A stretch of 23,924 bases of DNA, taken from JAICJR01 sp036494715 (GTDB lineage Bacteria; Actinomycetota; Thermoleophilia; Solirubrobacterales; Thermoleophilaceae). The stretch spans positions 1 through 23,924 of the forward strand of contig DASXNY010000038.1 of assembly GCA_036494715.1 (NCBI GenBank), given 5' to 3'. The position numbers were made by a program, and so were the translations under genes. How positions within the stretch are numbered: the first letter of the stretch is position 1; every line of letters starts with the position of its first letter. The notes below the pieces were generated by a model that saw only the letters and a program-made list of their open reading frames with translations, ran no database searches and was not told the origin of the DNA. Below, one piece after another: positions 12,676 through 20,042 of this stretch.

Positions 12676-12903
12676 ATGAGGATCCAACTACGAAAGGTTG
12701 CGGCGAGCTTGCTCGCGTTCGCGGCCCTGCTTGGCGGTGCCACGGTGGGCATCGCCCAGGCGCACGGAGGCGGCGCCCACGCGTCCGTCCACCACGCCAA
12801 GAAGAAGCATCACCGTCATCACTCCAAGATCCCGCAGCACAACGGCGGCGATCACGATTCGGACAACAATGGTGGTCCGAGTGATGGCGACGGCAACGTC
12901 TAG
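12676..12903 (+). CDS. Small secreted histidine-rich protein
   Basis: 75-residue precursor. A clear Sec signal peptide: MRIQLRKV, a hydrophobic core (AASLLAFAALLGGATVGI, about 9-26), and cleavage after AQA near residue 29. The mature ~46 residues are a low-complexity His/Lys/Asp/Gly tail (HGGGAHASVHHAKKKHHRHH, then HDSDNNGGPSDGDG) with about nine His, plausible for binding Zn, Cu, Ni or polyanions outside the membrane. No family is recognised. The ATG at 12676 is fixed by AAACGGAAGGA 9 nt upstream and by the signal peptide starting there. The 3' end overlaps the lipoprotein gene by 20 bp in another frame, implying coupled translation. Confidence 0.7.
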   Translation: MRIQLRKVAASLLAFAALLGGATVGIAQAHGGGAHASVHHAKKKHHRHHSKIPQHNGGDHDSDNNGGPSDGDGNV

Positions 12904-13498
12904 GCGCCGACGCTTCCTTCCCCTCGGCTTGGCGCTCGTCGCCGCGCTCGCAATCGCGGGCTGCGGCGGCGGCGCCGGGTCCGGGCGGGCCGGGAGCACG
13001 GCCGCCCAGCCCACGTCCACGCCCTTCGCCTGGCTGAGCCCCGCCGCACCGCCCGCCGGCTGGAAGGTGGGGCGACTGCCCTCGGGCGGCGCCACACTCG
13101 CCTACCCCCCCGGCTGGCGCCCGATCCGGACGGACCCGGGCACGTTCTCGGCCGCCCTGCTCGGCGCGCACGGCAAGATCCGCGGCTACCTCAACGCCAC
13201 CCCGCGCCAGGGGGCGGAGTCGCTCGCCAACTGGGCGCGCTTCCGCACCGACCACAACCGCGACGAGGGCGACTTCCGCCTCGACAGCGAGGCGTCCGCC
13301 CAGGGACTGCGCTTCCGGACGGGCAGCGGCTCGTGCGTGATCGACCGCTACGCCACCGTCTCGGCGCACTACCGCGAGATCGCGTGCCTGGTGCGCGGCT
13401 CGCACGCCTCGACCGTGGTCGTGGCCGCCGCGCTCCCGCGCGACTGGGCCCGGCTCGCGCCTCAGCTCGAGCGCGCGGTGTCGAGCTTCGCTACCTGA
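12884..13498 (+). CDS. Putative lipoprotein of unknown function
   Basis: 204-residue exported lipoprotein. N-terminus MATATSRRRRFLPLGLALVA is basic then hydrophobic, followed by lipobox AIAGC (Cys at about 26) and a Gly/Ser-rich linker. The domain from about residue 55 (GWKVGRLPSGGATLAYPPGWRPIRTDPGTFSAALL) to the end (LPRDWARLAPQLERAVSSFAT) has the look of PsbP/Mog1-like lipoproteins: a strand-rich middle, a Cys pair (SCVIDRY and IACLV) and a final helix. I infer that fold only from style. The ATG lies inside the His-rich gene (20-bp overlap). The stop overlaps the menE stop by 8 bp on the opposite strand. Confidence 0.75.
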   Translation: MATATSRRRRFLPLGLALVAALAIAGCGGGAGSGRAGSTAAQPTSTPFAWLSPAAPPAGWKVGRLPSGGATLAYPPGWRPIRTDPGTFSAALLGAHGKIRGYLNATPRQGAESLANWARFRTDHNRDEGDFRLDSEASAQGLRFRTGSGSCVIDRYATVSAHYREIACLVRGSHASTVVVAAALPRDWARLAPQLERAVSSFAT

Positions 13499-14813
13499 CC
13501 AGCTCGCGCCGGAGCAGCTTGCCCGCGGCGTTGCGCGGCAGCGCGTCCACGACGTGGAGCGCGCGCGGGACCTTGTAGCCGGCGAGGCGCTCGCGGCAGT
13601 GCGCGATCAGCACCGCCTCGTCGAGCTCGCCAGCGTCGAGCACGACGTAGGCGGTCACGAGCTCGCCCCACTCGGCGTCGGGTTGTCCCGCCACGGCGGC
13701 CTCGACCACCGACGGGTGCTCCTCGAGCACGCGCTCGACCTCGGCGCACGCCACGTTCTCGCCGCCGGTGACGATCACGTCCTTGAGGCGGCCCTCTACC
13801 CAGAGGTAGCCCTCGTCGTCGAGGCGACCGCGGTCGCCGGTATGGAGCCAGCCGTCCGCCGGGTCGAGCGCCCCCGGCGACACCATCTGCCCGCGCACGA
13901 GAATCTCACCCTCGCTGGAGATCGAGAGTTCGACGCCCGGCAGTGGCCTGCCCGCCGAACCACTCCGCTGCACCGCCTCGGCGGCCGTGAGCGTGGCGAT
14001 CTGGGACGAGGTCTGGGTCATGCCGTAGGTCTGGAGCACCGGCAGCCCGCGCTCGGCCGACCACTCGAGCAGGTCGCGCGGCACCGGGCCGCCGCCGAGC
14101 AGCGCCGCGCGCAGGGCGGGCGCCTCTTCGAGGCCGGCCTCCACCAGGCGGCGCAGCATCGTGGGTACGAGCGAGGCGACGCTGATCTCGCCGTCCGCGA
14201 GCACCGCCGCCACGCGCTCGGCGTCGAAGCCGTCGTACACGACGGCGGTGGTGCCGTAGATCGCCGAGCGGAGCAGGATCGCGAGGCCGCCCACGTGGAA
14301 GAGCGGCAGGACACAGAGCCAGCGGTCATCGGGGTCGACGCCCAGGTTCCAGGCCGAGGCGAGCGCGCTGGCGGCGTGGTTGCGATGGGTGAGCGAAACA
14401 GCGCTGGGGCGGCCGGTGGTGCCCGACGTGTAGATCACCGAGTGCTCCGCGTCGGGGTCGAGCTCGGCGCGCAGCCCGGCGTCCGCCTCGGCGCCCGAGA
14501 GCGGCTCATGGACGCACAGCCGCGCGCCCGAGTCCTCGAGCTGCCAGCGCCGCTCGGCGTCCGTGAGCCGCGTGTTGAGCGGGACGAGCGACGCGCCCAG
14601 GAGCGGCAGCGCATGCAGCAGCTCGGCGAACGCGAGACCGGGCGGCAACGTGGTGGCCACGCGGTCGCTCTCCCCCACGCCCAGCGCCGCGAGCCGCCGC
14701 GCGGTGCGGGCGGCGCGGGCCGCGAGCGCCGCGTAGCTGGTGTCGCCCGCGGCTGTGCTGAGCGCCGGGTGGTCCGCGTGTGTGGCCGCGCGACGGGTAA
14801 GCCAATCGTCCAA
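13491..14813 (-). CDS. menE: o-Succinylbenzoate-CoA ligase
   Basis: ANL-family ligase assigned to menaquinone synthesis by its place beside menB-menA-menC: activates o-succinylbenzoate with ATP and CoA. 440 residues, typical MenE length. Motifs: YTSGTTGRPSAVSLTHRN (about 128-145), LLGGGPVPRDLL, QTYGMTQTSSQI, DGWLHTGDRGRLDDEGYLWVEGRLKDVIVTGGENV and C-terminal PRNAAGKLLRREL with catalytic Lys432. Odd point: the P-loop lysine of the usual GxPKG is Ser137 (GRPSA). The start is uncertain: no ATG or GTG lies near the family N-terminus; TTG at 14813 fits (DDWLTRRAATHADHPAL), with a TACGAT box 7 nt upstream and no SD. It is divergent from menB across 43 bp and its 3' end overlaps the lipoprotein gene. 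Confidence 0.88.
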   Translation of the reverse strand: MDDWLTRRAATHADHPALSTAAGDTSYAALAARAARTARRLAALGVGESDRVATTLPPGLAFAELLHALPLLGASLVPLNTRLTDAERRWQLEDSGARLCVHEPLSGAEADAGLRAELDPDAEHSVIYTSGTTGRPSAVSLTHRNHAASALASAWNLGVDPDDRWLCVLPLFHVGGLAILLRSAIYGTTAVVYDGFDAERVAAVLADGEISVASLVPTMLRRLVEAGLEEAPALRAALLGGGPVPRDLLEWSAERGLPVLQTYGMTQTSSQIATLTAAEAVQRSGSAGRPLPGVELSISSEGEILVRGQMVSPGALDPADGWLHTGDRGRLDDEGYLWVEGRLKDVIVTGGENVACAEVERVLEEHPSVVEAAVAGQPDAEWGELVTAYVVLDAGELDEAVLIAHCRERLAGYKVPRALHVVDALPRNAAGKLLRRELVR

Positions 14814-14819
14814 GGGATT

Positions 14820-14826
14820 TATCGTA
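14820..14826. promoter_or_regulatory. Possible bidirectional -10 core between menE and menB
   Basis: The seven bases TATCGTA read TACGAT on the minus strand (14821-14826), ending 7 nt before the menE TTG, and TATCGT on the plus strand (14820-14825), about 31 nt before the menB GTG. Both fit TANNNT. One shared, nearly symmetric core could therefore serve both directions. Confidence 0.35.
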
Positions 14827-14856
14827 GGCCGGTACCAGCGACGAGAAAGGCAGCGC

Positions 14857-15702
14857 GTGGCAGTGGAGCAACGGATCGAGACGGCCCTCGAGTGGCAGCC
14901 GGCCGGCGAGTACGAGGACATCAGGTACGAGACCGCCGAGGGCATCGCCAAGATCACGATCAACCGCCCGGAGGTCCGGAACGCCTTCCGGCCGGAGACC
15001 GTGATCGAGCTCTCCGACGCGTTCGAGCGCGCGCGCGAGGACACGGCCGTCGGCGTGATCATCCTCACCGGGGAGGGCCCGCTCGCGTTCTGCTCGGGCG
15101 GCGACCAGCGCGTGCGCGGCGACACCGGCTACGTCGGCGAGGGCGACGACGTCGGCCGCTTCCATGTCACCGACCTGCACGTGCAGATGCGCCGGCTGCC
15201 GAAGCCGATCGTCGCGATGGTGGCCGGCTACGCCGTCGGCGGCGGCCACGTGCTGCACGTGGTCTGCGATCTCACCATCGCCGCGGACAACGCGCGCTTC
15301 GGCCAGACCGGCCCGAAGGTGGGCTCGTTCGACGGCGGCTTCGGGGCGAGCCTGCTCGCCAAGCAGGTGGGGCTGAAGAAGGCCAAGGAGATCTGGTTCC
15401 TCTGCCGCCAGTACGACGCCCAGCAGGCGCTCGGCATGGGCCTCGTCAACGCCGTCGTGCCGCTCGAGCAGCTCGAGCAGGAGACGGTGAGCTGGTGCCA
15501 CGAAATGCTGCAGCTGTCGCCGTTCGCCCTGCGCCTGCTCAAGGCGAGCTTCAACGCCTCCGAGGACGGGCTCGCCGGCATCCAGCAACTGGCGCACGAC
15601 ACCAACCTCCTCTTCTACGCGAGCGACGAGGCGCGCGAGGGGCGCACCGCCTACATGGAGAAGCGCCGACCCGACTACGGAAGGTTCCCCAAACGTCCGT
15701 GA
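14857..15702 (+). CDS. menB: 1,4-Dihydroxy-2-naphthoyl-CoA synthase
   Basis: Crotonase-fold enzyme that ring-closes o-succinylbenzoyl-CoA. 281 residues. Family signatures: AKITINRPEVRNAFRP (31-46), FCSGGDQ oxyanion-hole loop (78-84), GYAVGGGHVLHVVCDLTIAADNARFGQTGPKVGSFDGGFG (124-163) and the C-terminal EGRTAYMEKRRPDY, which contributes active-site residues across subunits. These separate MenB from other enoyl-CoA hydratases. The GTG at 14857 is supported by GAGAAAGG ending 6 nt upstream. The stop overlaps the menA start (GTGA, 4 bp), so menB-menA-menC form a translationally coupled operon. Confidence 0.96.
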   Translation: MAVEQRIETALEWQPAGEYEDIRYETAEGIAKITINRPEVRNAFRPETVIELSDAFERAREDTAVGVIILTGEGPLAFCSGGDQRVRGDTGYVGEGDDVGRFHVTDLHVQMRRLPKPIVAMVAGYAVGGGHVLHVVCDLTIAADNARFGQTGPKVGSFDGGFGASLLAKQVGLKKAKEIWFLCRQYDAQQALGMGLVNAVVPLEQLEQETVSWCHEMLQLSPFALRLLKASFNASEDGLAGIQQLAHDTNLLFYASDEAREGRTAYMEKRRPDYGRFPKRP

Positions 15703-16610
15703 CCGCGGGCCGAGCAGTCGCAGCCCCGGCAGGAGCGCTTCGGCTCTGGCTCATCGCAGCCCGGCCGCGCACGCTCCCGGCGGCGATCGCGCCCGTGCTC
15801 GTGGGCACGGCGCTCGCGGGCACCGAGGGTGTCTTCCGGCCGCTCGCGTTCGTGTGCGCGCTGCTCGGCAGCGTCTTCATCCAGATCGGCACGAACCTGT
15901 CGAACGACTACTCGGACGCCCGCCGCGGCGCCGACACGGAGGACCGGCTCGGGCCGGTGCGCGTGACGGCCGGCGGGCTGATGCCGCCGAAGCAGGTGCT
16001 CGTCGGAACCTACGTGGCGTTCGGGATCGCGGTGGCCGCGGGTGCGTACCTGATCGCGATCGCGGGCTGGCAGCTGCTCGTCGTCGGCGCCGCGTCGATC
16101 CTCGCCGGCGTGCTCTACACCGGCGGGCCGCGGCCCTACGGCTACGAGGGCCTCGGCGAGCTGTTCGTGTTCCTGTTCTTCGGCGTCGTCGCGGTGGTCG
16201 GCTCCTACTACGTGCAGACCGAGAACCTCGAGTGGGTTGCGTTCGCGCTGTCGGTGCCGGTGGGGCTGCTCGTATCGGCGATCCTCGTGGTGAACAACGT
16301 GCGTGACATCGAGACCGACAGGCGCGCGGGCAAGCGCACGCTCGCCGTCCGCCTCGGGCGTGAGCGGGCGCGCCCGCTGTTCGCCGCCATGGTCGGAGTC
16401 GCGTTCGTGGTGCCGGTGGCGGTGTGGCTTGGCGGCGGCCTCTCCGCCTGGCTGCTGCTCACGCTCGCCGCCTTCCCGCTCGTCCCGCCGCTCGTGCGCA
16501 CGGTCTACACGCGCTCCGACGGTCCTTCCCTCAACCGCGCCCTGGCGGATACCGGGCGGCTCGTGGCGGTGTTCTCGCTCCTGCTCGCCGCGGGCGAGCT
16601 GCTGTCGTGA
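15699..16610 (+). CDS. menA: 1,4-Dihydroxy-2-naphthoate polyprenyltransferase
   Basis: Membrane prenyltransferase of the UbiA superfamily that attaches the isoprenoid tail to dihydroxynaphthoate, giving demethylmenaquinone. 303 residues with about eight or nine hydrophobic helices. The two Asp-rich, Mg-diphosphate-binding motifs are present: NLSNDYSDARRGADTEDR and VNNVRDIETDRRAGKRTLAVRLG. The N-terminal LWLIAARPRTLPAAIAPVLVGTALA is the standard MenA opening. The GTG start overlaps the menB stop and the stop overlaps the menC start, each by 4 bp. Confidence 0.95.
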   Translation: MTAGRAVAAPAGALRLWLIAARPRTLPAAIAPVLVGTALAGTEGVFRPLAFVCALLGSVFIQIGTNLSNDYSDARRGADTEDRLGPVRVTAGGLMPPKQVLVGTYVAFGIAVAAGAYLIAIAGWQLLVVGAASILAGVLYTGGPRPYGYEGLGELFVFLFFGVVAVVGSYYVQTENLEWVAFALSVPVGLLVSAILVVNNVRDIETDRRAGKRTLAVRLGRERARPLFAAMVGVAFVVPVAVWLGGGLSAWLLLTLAAFPLVPPLVRTVYTRSDGPSLNRALADTGRLVAVFSLLLAAGELLS

Positions 16611-17617
16611 AGCGCAGCCTGCTGCGACTGTCGTTCCCGTTCCGCGAGCCCTACACGACGTCCGCGGGCGTGGTGACCGAGCGCGAGCTGCTGCTGCTGC
16701 GGATCGAGAGCGCCGACGGCCACGTGGGCTACGGCGAGGCCGCGCCGTTCGAGCCCTACGACGGCATCCCGCTCGAGCGCGCGGTGGCGACCCTCACCCG
16801 GCGCTCCCGCGGTCGCCGCCCGCCGCAGGCGCGCGCCGCGGTGGAGATGGCGCGGCTCGACCTCGACGCGCGCCGCGATGGCCGCCCGGTGGGCGAGCCG
16901 GGCGCCGATGCGATCCCGGTCAACCGTACGCTCGTGGCCGGGCCGCCCGACGAGGCCGCGGCGCGGGCCGCGGAGGGCGTGCGCGAGGGCTACTCCTGCT
17001 TCAAGCTCAAGGTCGGGCTGCCCGACGACGAGGAGCGCGTGGCCGCCGTGCGCGATGCGATCGGCTCGTGGCCGGCTTTGCGGATCGACGCCAACGGCGC
17101 CTGGTCGGTGGACGAGGCGATCGCGGCGATCCGCAAGCTCGAGCGCTTCGACCTGCAGTTCGTGGAGCAGCCCTGCCGCACGCTCGAGGAGCTTGCGGAG
17201 GTGCGCGCGCGGGTGTCCGCGCCGATCGCCGCCGACGAGTCGGTGGCGGGCGCCGAGGACGTGACGCGCGCGGCGGAGGTCGGGGCCTGCGACGTCGTCA
17301 ACGTCAAGCTCGCGCACAGCGGCGGCTTCGGCCCGGCGCGCGAGGCGCTCCGCACCGCCACCGAGCTCGGGATCGCGCCGTTCCTGTCGAGCACGCTCGA
17401 CGGTCCGTGGGGCATCGCCGCGGCCCTTCAGCTGGCGGCCTCCGAGCGCTTGTCGCTGGCCTGCGGGCTGGCCACGCTCGAGCTGTTCGACGCCGAGCTG
17501 GCGCGCGCGATCCCGCCGCCGACGACCGGTCTGCTGTCGGTCCCGCCCGGTCCCGGCCTTGGCGTCGAGCCGACCGGCTCAGCGCTTGGCGAAGTGCTCG
17601 TCGAGGAAGTCGAGTAG
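16607..17617 (+). CDS. menC: o-Succinylbenzoate synthase
   Basis: Enolase-superfamily dehydratase that aromatises SHCHC to o-succinylbenzoate. 336 residues: capping domain (1-95) with GYGEAAPFEPYDG, then barrel. Catalytic and metal residues are in place: Lys133 and Lys135 (FKLKVG), Asp161 (DANGAW), Glu187 (FVEQP), Asp210 (AADES) and Lys234 (NVKLAHSGG). Enolase-superfamily paralogues such as N-acylamino acid racemase and dipeptide epimerase look similar, but the men operon decides. The GTG overlaps the menA stop (GTGA). Its 3' end overlaps menH, on the other strand, by 39 bp. Confidence 0.93.
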   Translation: MKRSLLRLSFPFREPYTTSAGVVTERELLLLRIESADGHVGYGEAAPFEPYDGIPLERAVATLTRRSRGRRPPQARAAVEMARLDLDARRDGRPVGEPGADAIPVNRTLVAGPPDEAAARAAEGVREGYSCFKLKVGLPDDEERVAAVRDAIGSWPALRIDANGAWSVDEAIAAIRKLERFDLQFVEQPCRTLEELAEVRARVSAPIAADESVAGAEDVTRAAEVGACDVVNVKLAHSGGFGPAREALRTATELGIAPFLSSTLDGPWGIAAALQLAASERLSLACGLATLELFDAELARAIPPPTTGLLSVPPGPGLGVEPTGSALGEVLVEEVE

Positions 17618-18295
17618 CACGCCCGCGAACTCGCCGGGCCGCTCGAGCTGCGGGGCGTGTCCCGCGCCCGCGATCAGCCGCGCGCGCCCGTGCTTCGCGC
17701 GCTCGGCGATCCTGTAGGACGCGTCCGCGTACTTGGTGTCGAGCTCCCCCGCCACCGCCAGCACGGGACAGTCGATCAGCTCGAGCTCTCGCCAGCGCGG
17801 CTCGAACATTCCCTGCCCCGCGCTGCGCAGGAGCTGCGCGAGCCTGGCCGGGTCGTGTGACAGCCTGCCCTCGCGCTGCGCCCCCACGAGCTCGGGCGAC
17901 TGTGACGCGAACACCGGCTGCGCCGCCCAGCGCTCCGCGAACTCCTCGATCGTGTGGTCCTCGATCCAGTCCGCCAGCTCCTCGTCGGCCCGTCGGCGCT
18001 CCGCGCGGTCGGCCGCGTCCTCGATGCCGGCGCTGGTCCCCACGAGCACGAGCGCGCCGAACTTGCCCGGCCGCCGCAGCGCGGCGCTGAGGGCGAGGCG
18101 CCCGCCCATCGAGTAGCCGACCACCACGTCGCCATCGTCCACGCGGTCCGCGATCTCGCGCAGGCGCCCGTCGAAGCTCCACGTGGTGAACTCGATGGGC
18201 AGGCTCCGGTACTTTTGGGCGACCCGATCGGCCACGGAAGCCCAGGCGTCGGCGCGCTGTGCGAAGCCGGGCAGGAAGGCGACGAGCGGGTCCAC
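17579..18295 (-). CDS. menH: Alpha/beta hydrolase, SHCHC synthase-like
   Basis: 238-residue alpha/beta hydrolase; in context expected to eliminate pyruvate from SEPHCHC (the MenD product) to give SHCHC. Catalytic triad visible: Ser62 (GYSMGG), Asp186 (GELDTKY) and His213 (GAGHAPQLERP); the N-terminal FLPGFAQRADAW supplies the oxyanion loop. The assignment rests mainly on position between menC and menD, because MenH-like hydrolases are hard to tell apart. The GTG at 18293-18295 is the only start that keeps the FLPGF strand; GGGGA lies directly against it, too close for a normal SD. It is antisense within the plus-strand men series: it overlaps menC by 39 bp and its start is 6 bp from menD. Confidence 0.85.
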   Translation of the reverse strand: MDPLVAFLPGFAQRADAWASVADRVAQKYRSLPIEFTTWSFDGRLREIADRVDDGDVVVGYSMGGRLALSAALRRPGKFGALVLVGTSAGIEDAADRAERRRADEELADWIEDHTIEEFAERWAAQPVFASQSPELVGAQREGRLSHDPARLAQLLRSAGQGMFEPRWRELELIDCPVLAVAGELDTKYADASYRIAERAKHGRARLIAGAGHAPQLERPGEFAGVLLDFLDEHFAKR

Positions 18296-18301
18296 TCCCC
18301 A

Positions 18302-20026
18302 ATGATGCCGATCAACCGCACCTTCGCCCCACTCACGGCGTTTGTGGACGAGCTCGCGCGTTGCGGCCTCCGCCACGCCGTCACGTGCCCGGGCTCGCGC
18401 AACGCGCCGCTGATCCTCGCGCTCACGTCCGATAAGCGGCTCGAGTGCGTGTCGGTGATCGACGAGCGCTCCGGGGGCTTCACCGCGCTCGGCATCGCCA
18501 AGGCGTCCGGGCGGCCCGTCGTCGTCACCTGCACGTCCGGCACGGCCGCCGCCAACCTGCTGCCCGCCGTAGTGGAGGCGCGCGAGGCGTCGGTGCCGCT
18601 GCTCGTGCTGACGGCCGACCGGCCGCCCGAGCTGCGCGACGTCGGCGCCGGCCAGGCGATCGACCAGCTCAAGCTCTACGGCTCGGCGGTGAAGTGGTTC
18701 TGCGAGGTGGGCAACCACGCTCCGGGCCGCGACGCCGCCGTGCACTACCGCTCGCTCGCCTGCCGCGCCTGGTTCACCTCCGAGGACGGGCGCCCGGGAC
18801 CGGTGCACATGAACTTCCCGCTGCGCGACCCGCTGGCCCCCGTGGAGGAGCCGGACCTCGACCCTGTCGATTGGGAGGGCAGGCCGGGCGGACGCCCCTG
18901 GGTGACGGTGTCGGACGCGCCGCGTGACGCCACGCCCACGATCATCGAGCTGCTCGAGCGCGACGTCGGCGAGGCCGGTCGCGGCGCGATCGTGGCGGGC
19001 TCTACGCGCTACGACATCGCCGCCTCCGCCGCGCGCCTCGCGGCCGCCACGGGCTGGCCCCTGCTGGCCGAGCCGACCTCGGGCGTGCGCTGCGGGCCGC
19101 ACGACCGCTCGCATGTGATCGCCCATTACGACGTGCTGCTGCGCAGTAGGGCGTTCGCCGAGGACCACCGGCCCGACCTCGTGATCCGCCTGGGCGACAC
19201 GCCCACCTCGAAGCCGCTCCGCGCCTGGCTCGCGGGCAGCCGTCAGATCGTCGTCGACCCCGACGCCTCCTGGCACGAGCCCACGCGCGAGGCCGAGCGC
19301 GTGGTGACGACGGCGCCCGACTCGACCTGCGAGATGCTGGCCGCGACGCTCGAGGAGAGCCTGCCGCCCTCGCCGAGCGACTGGACCGCCTCGTGGCGCA
19401 TGGCCGACGCGCTCGTGCCCGAGGCCCTCGCCGCCGCGCCCGACCCGAGCGAGCCGCGGGCATACGCCGCGCTGGCCGAGGTGCTCGGCGACGGCGAGCT
19501 CGTCTGGGTCGCCTCCTCGATGCCGATCCGCGATGTCGAGACCTTCTTCCCCCAGACCGACAGCGAGCTGTGCTTCCTCGCCAACCGCGGCGCCAACGGC
19601 ATCGACGGCACGGTGTCCTCGGCGCTCGGCGCCTCGATCGCCGCCGGTCGGCGCGCGTTCCTGCTCACCGGCGAGCTCGCGCTCCTGCACGACGTGGGCG
19701 GCCTGCTCGCGTTCCGGCGCCGCCGCGCCGAGCTGACGATCCTGTGCGTGAACAACGGCGGCGGCGGGATCTTCGACTTCCTGCCGGTGGCCGAGTACGC
19801 CGAGGGCGCGCTCTATCTCGAGCACGTGGTCACGCCGAGCGGCGTGAACCTCGAGGCGCTGGCCGACCTCGCCGGCCTCCCCCACACGCTCGCCGAGTCG
19901 ACCGAGGACATCCGCGAGGCCGCGGGCAAGCCAGGGCTGATCGAGGTCCGCACGGATCGCGACGAGAACGTGCGCATCCACCGCGACCTGTTCGAGGCCG
20001 TGGACACGGCCCTCGCCACCGCCTAG
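18302..20026 (+). CDS. menD: SEPHCHC synthase (2-oxoglutarate decarboxylase type)
   Basis: ThDP-dependent enzyme adding succinic semialdehyde to isochorismate, the first committed menaquinone step. 574 residues, normal for MenD. N-terminal Pyr domain: VTCPGSRNAPL and VIDERSGGFTALGIAKASGRPVVVTCTSGTAAANL with the Glu that activates ThDP. C-terminal PP domain: TGELALLHDVGGLLAFRRR and CVNNGGGGIFDFLP. The metal-binding Asp of the usual GDL motif is Glu458 here (TGEL). Start at ATGATG (18302 or 18305); no SD or TANNNT box is seen, and the gene starts only 6 bp from menH on the other strand. It is either read through from menC across the menH antisense or driven by a promoter inside menH. Confidence 0.95.
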   Translation: MMPINRTFAPLTAFVDELARCGLRHAVTCPGSRNAPLILALTSDKRLECVSVIDERSGGFTALGIAKASGRPVVVTCTSGTAAANLLPAVVEAREASVPLLVLTADRPPELRDVGAGQAIDQLKLYGSAVKWFCEVGNHAPGRDAAVHYRSLACRAWFTSEDGRPGPVHMNFPLRDPLAPVEEPDLDPVDWEGRPGGRPWVTVSDAPRDATPTIIELLERDVGEAGRGAIVAGSTRYDIAASAARLAAATGWPLLAEPTSGVRCGPHDRSHVIAHYDVLLRSRAFAEDHRPDLVIRLGDTPTSKPLRAWLAGSRQIVVDPDASWHEPTREAERVVTTAPDSTCEMLAATLEESLPPSPSDWTASWRMADALVPEALAAAPDPSEPRAYAALAEVLGDGELVWVASSMPIRDVETFFPQTDSELCFLANRGANGIDGTVSSALGASIAAGRRAFLLTGELALLHDVGGLLAFRRRRAELTILCVNNGGGGIFDFLPVAEYAEGALYLEHVVTPSGVNLEALADLAGLPHTLAESTEDIREAAGKPGLIEVRTDRDENVRIHRDLFEAVDTALATA

Positions 20027-20042
20027 CGGTCGGCCGCGGCCC

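Noticed and set aside
17579..19981. menH frame stays open upstream through menD, giving an 800-residue fusion
   Set aside because: The extra ~560 residues are antisense to menD and lack any domain; the alpha/beta hydrolase starts at the GTG at 18295.
20032..20041. GGCCGCGGCC palindrome between menD and the RTX gene as a terminator
   Set aside because: Only 10 bp with no loop, expected by chance in such GC-rich DNA.
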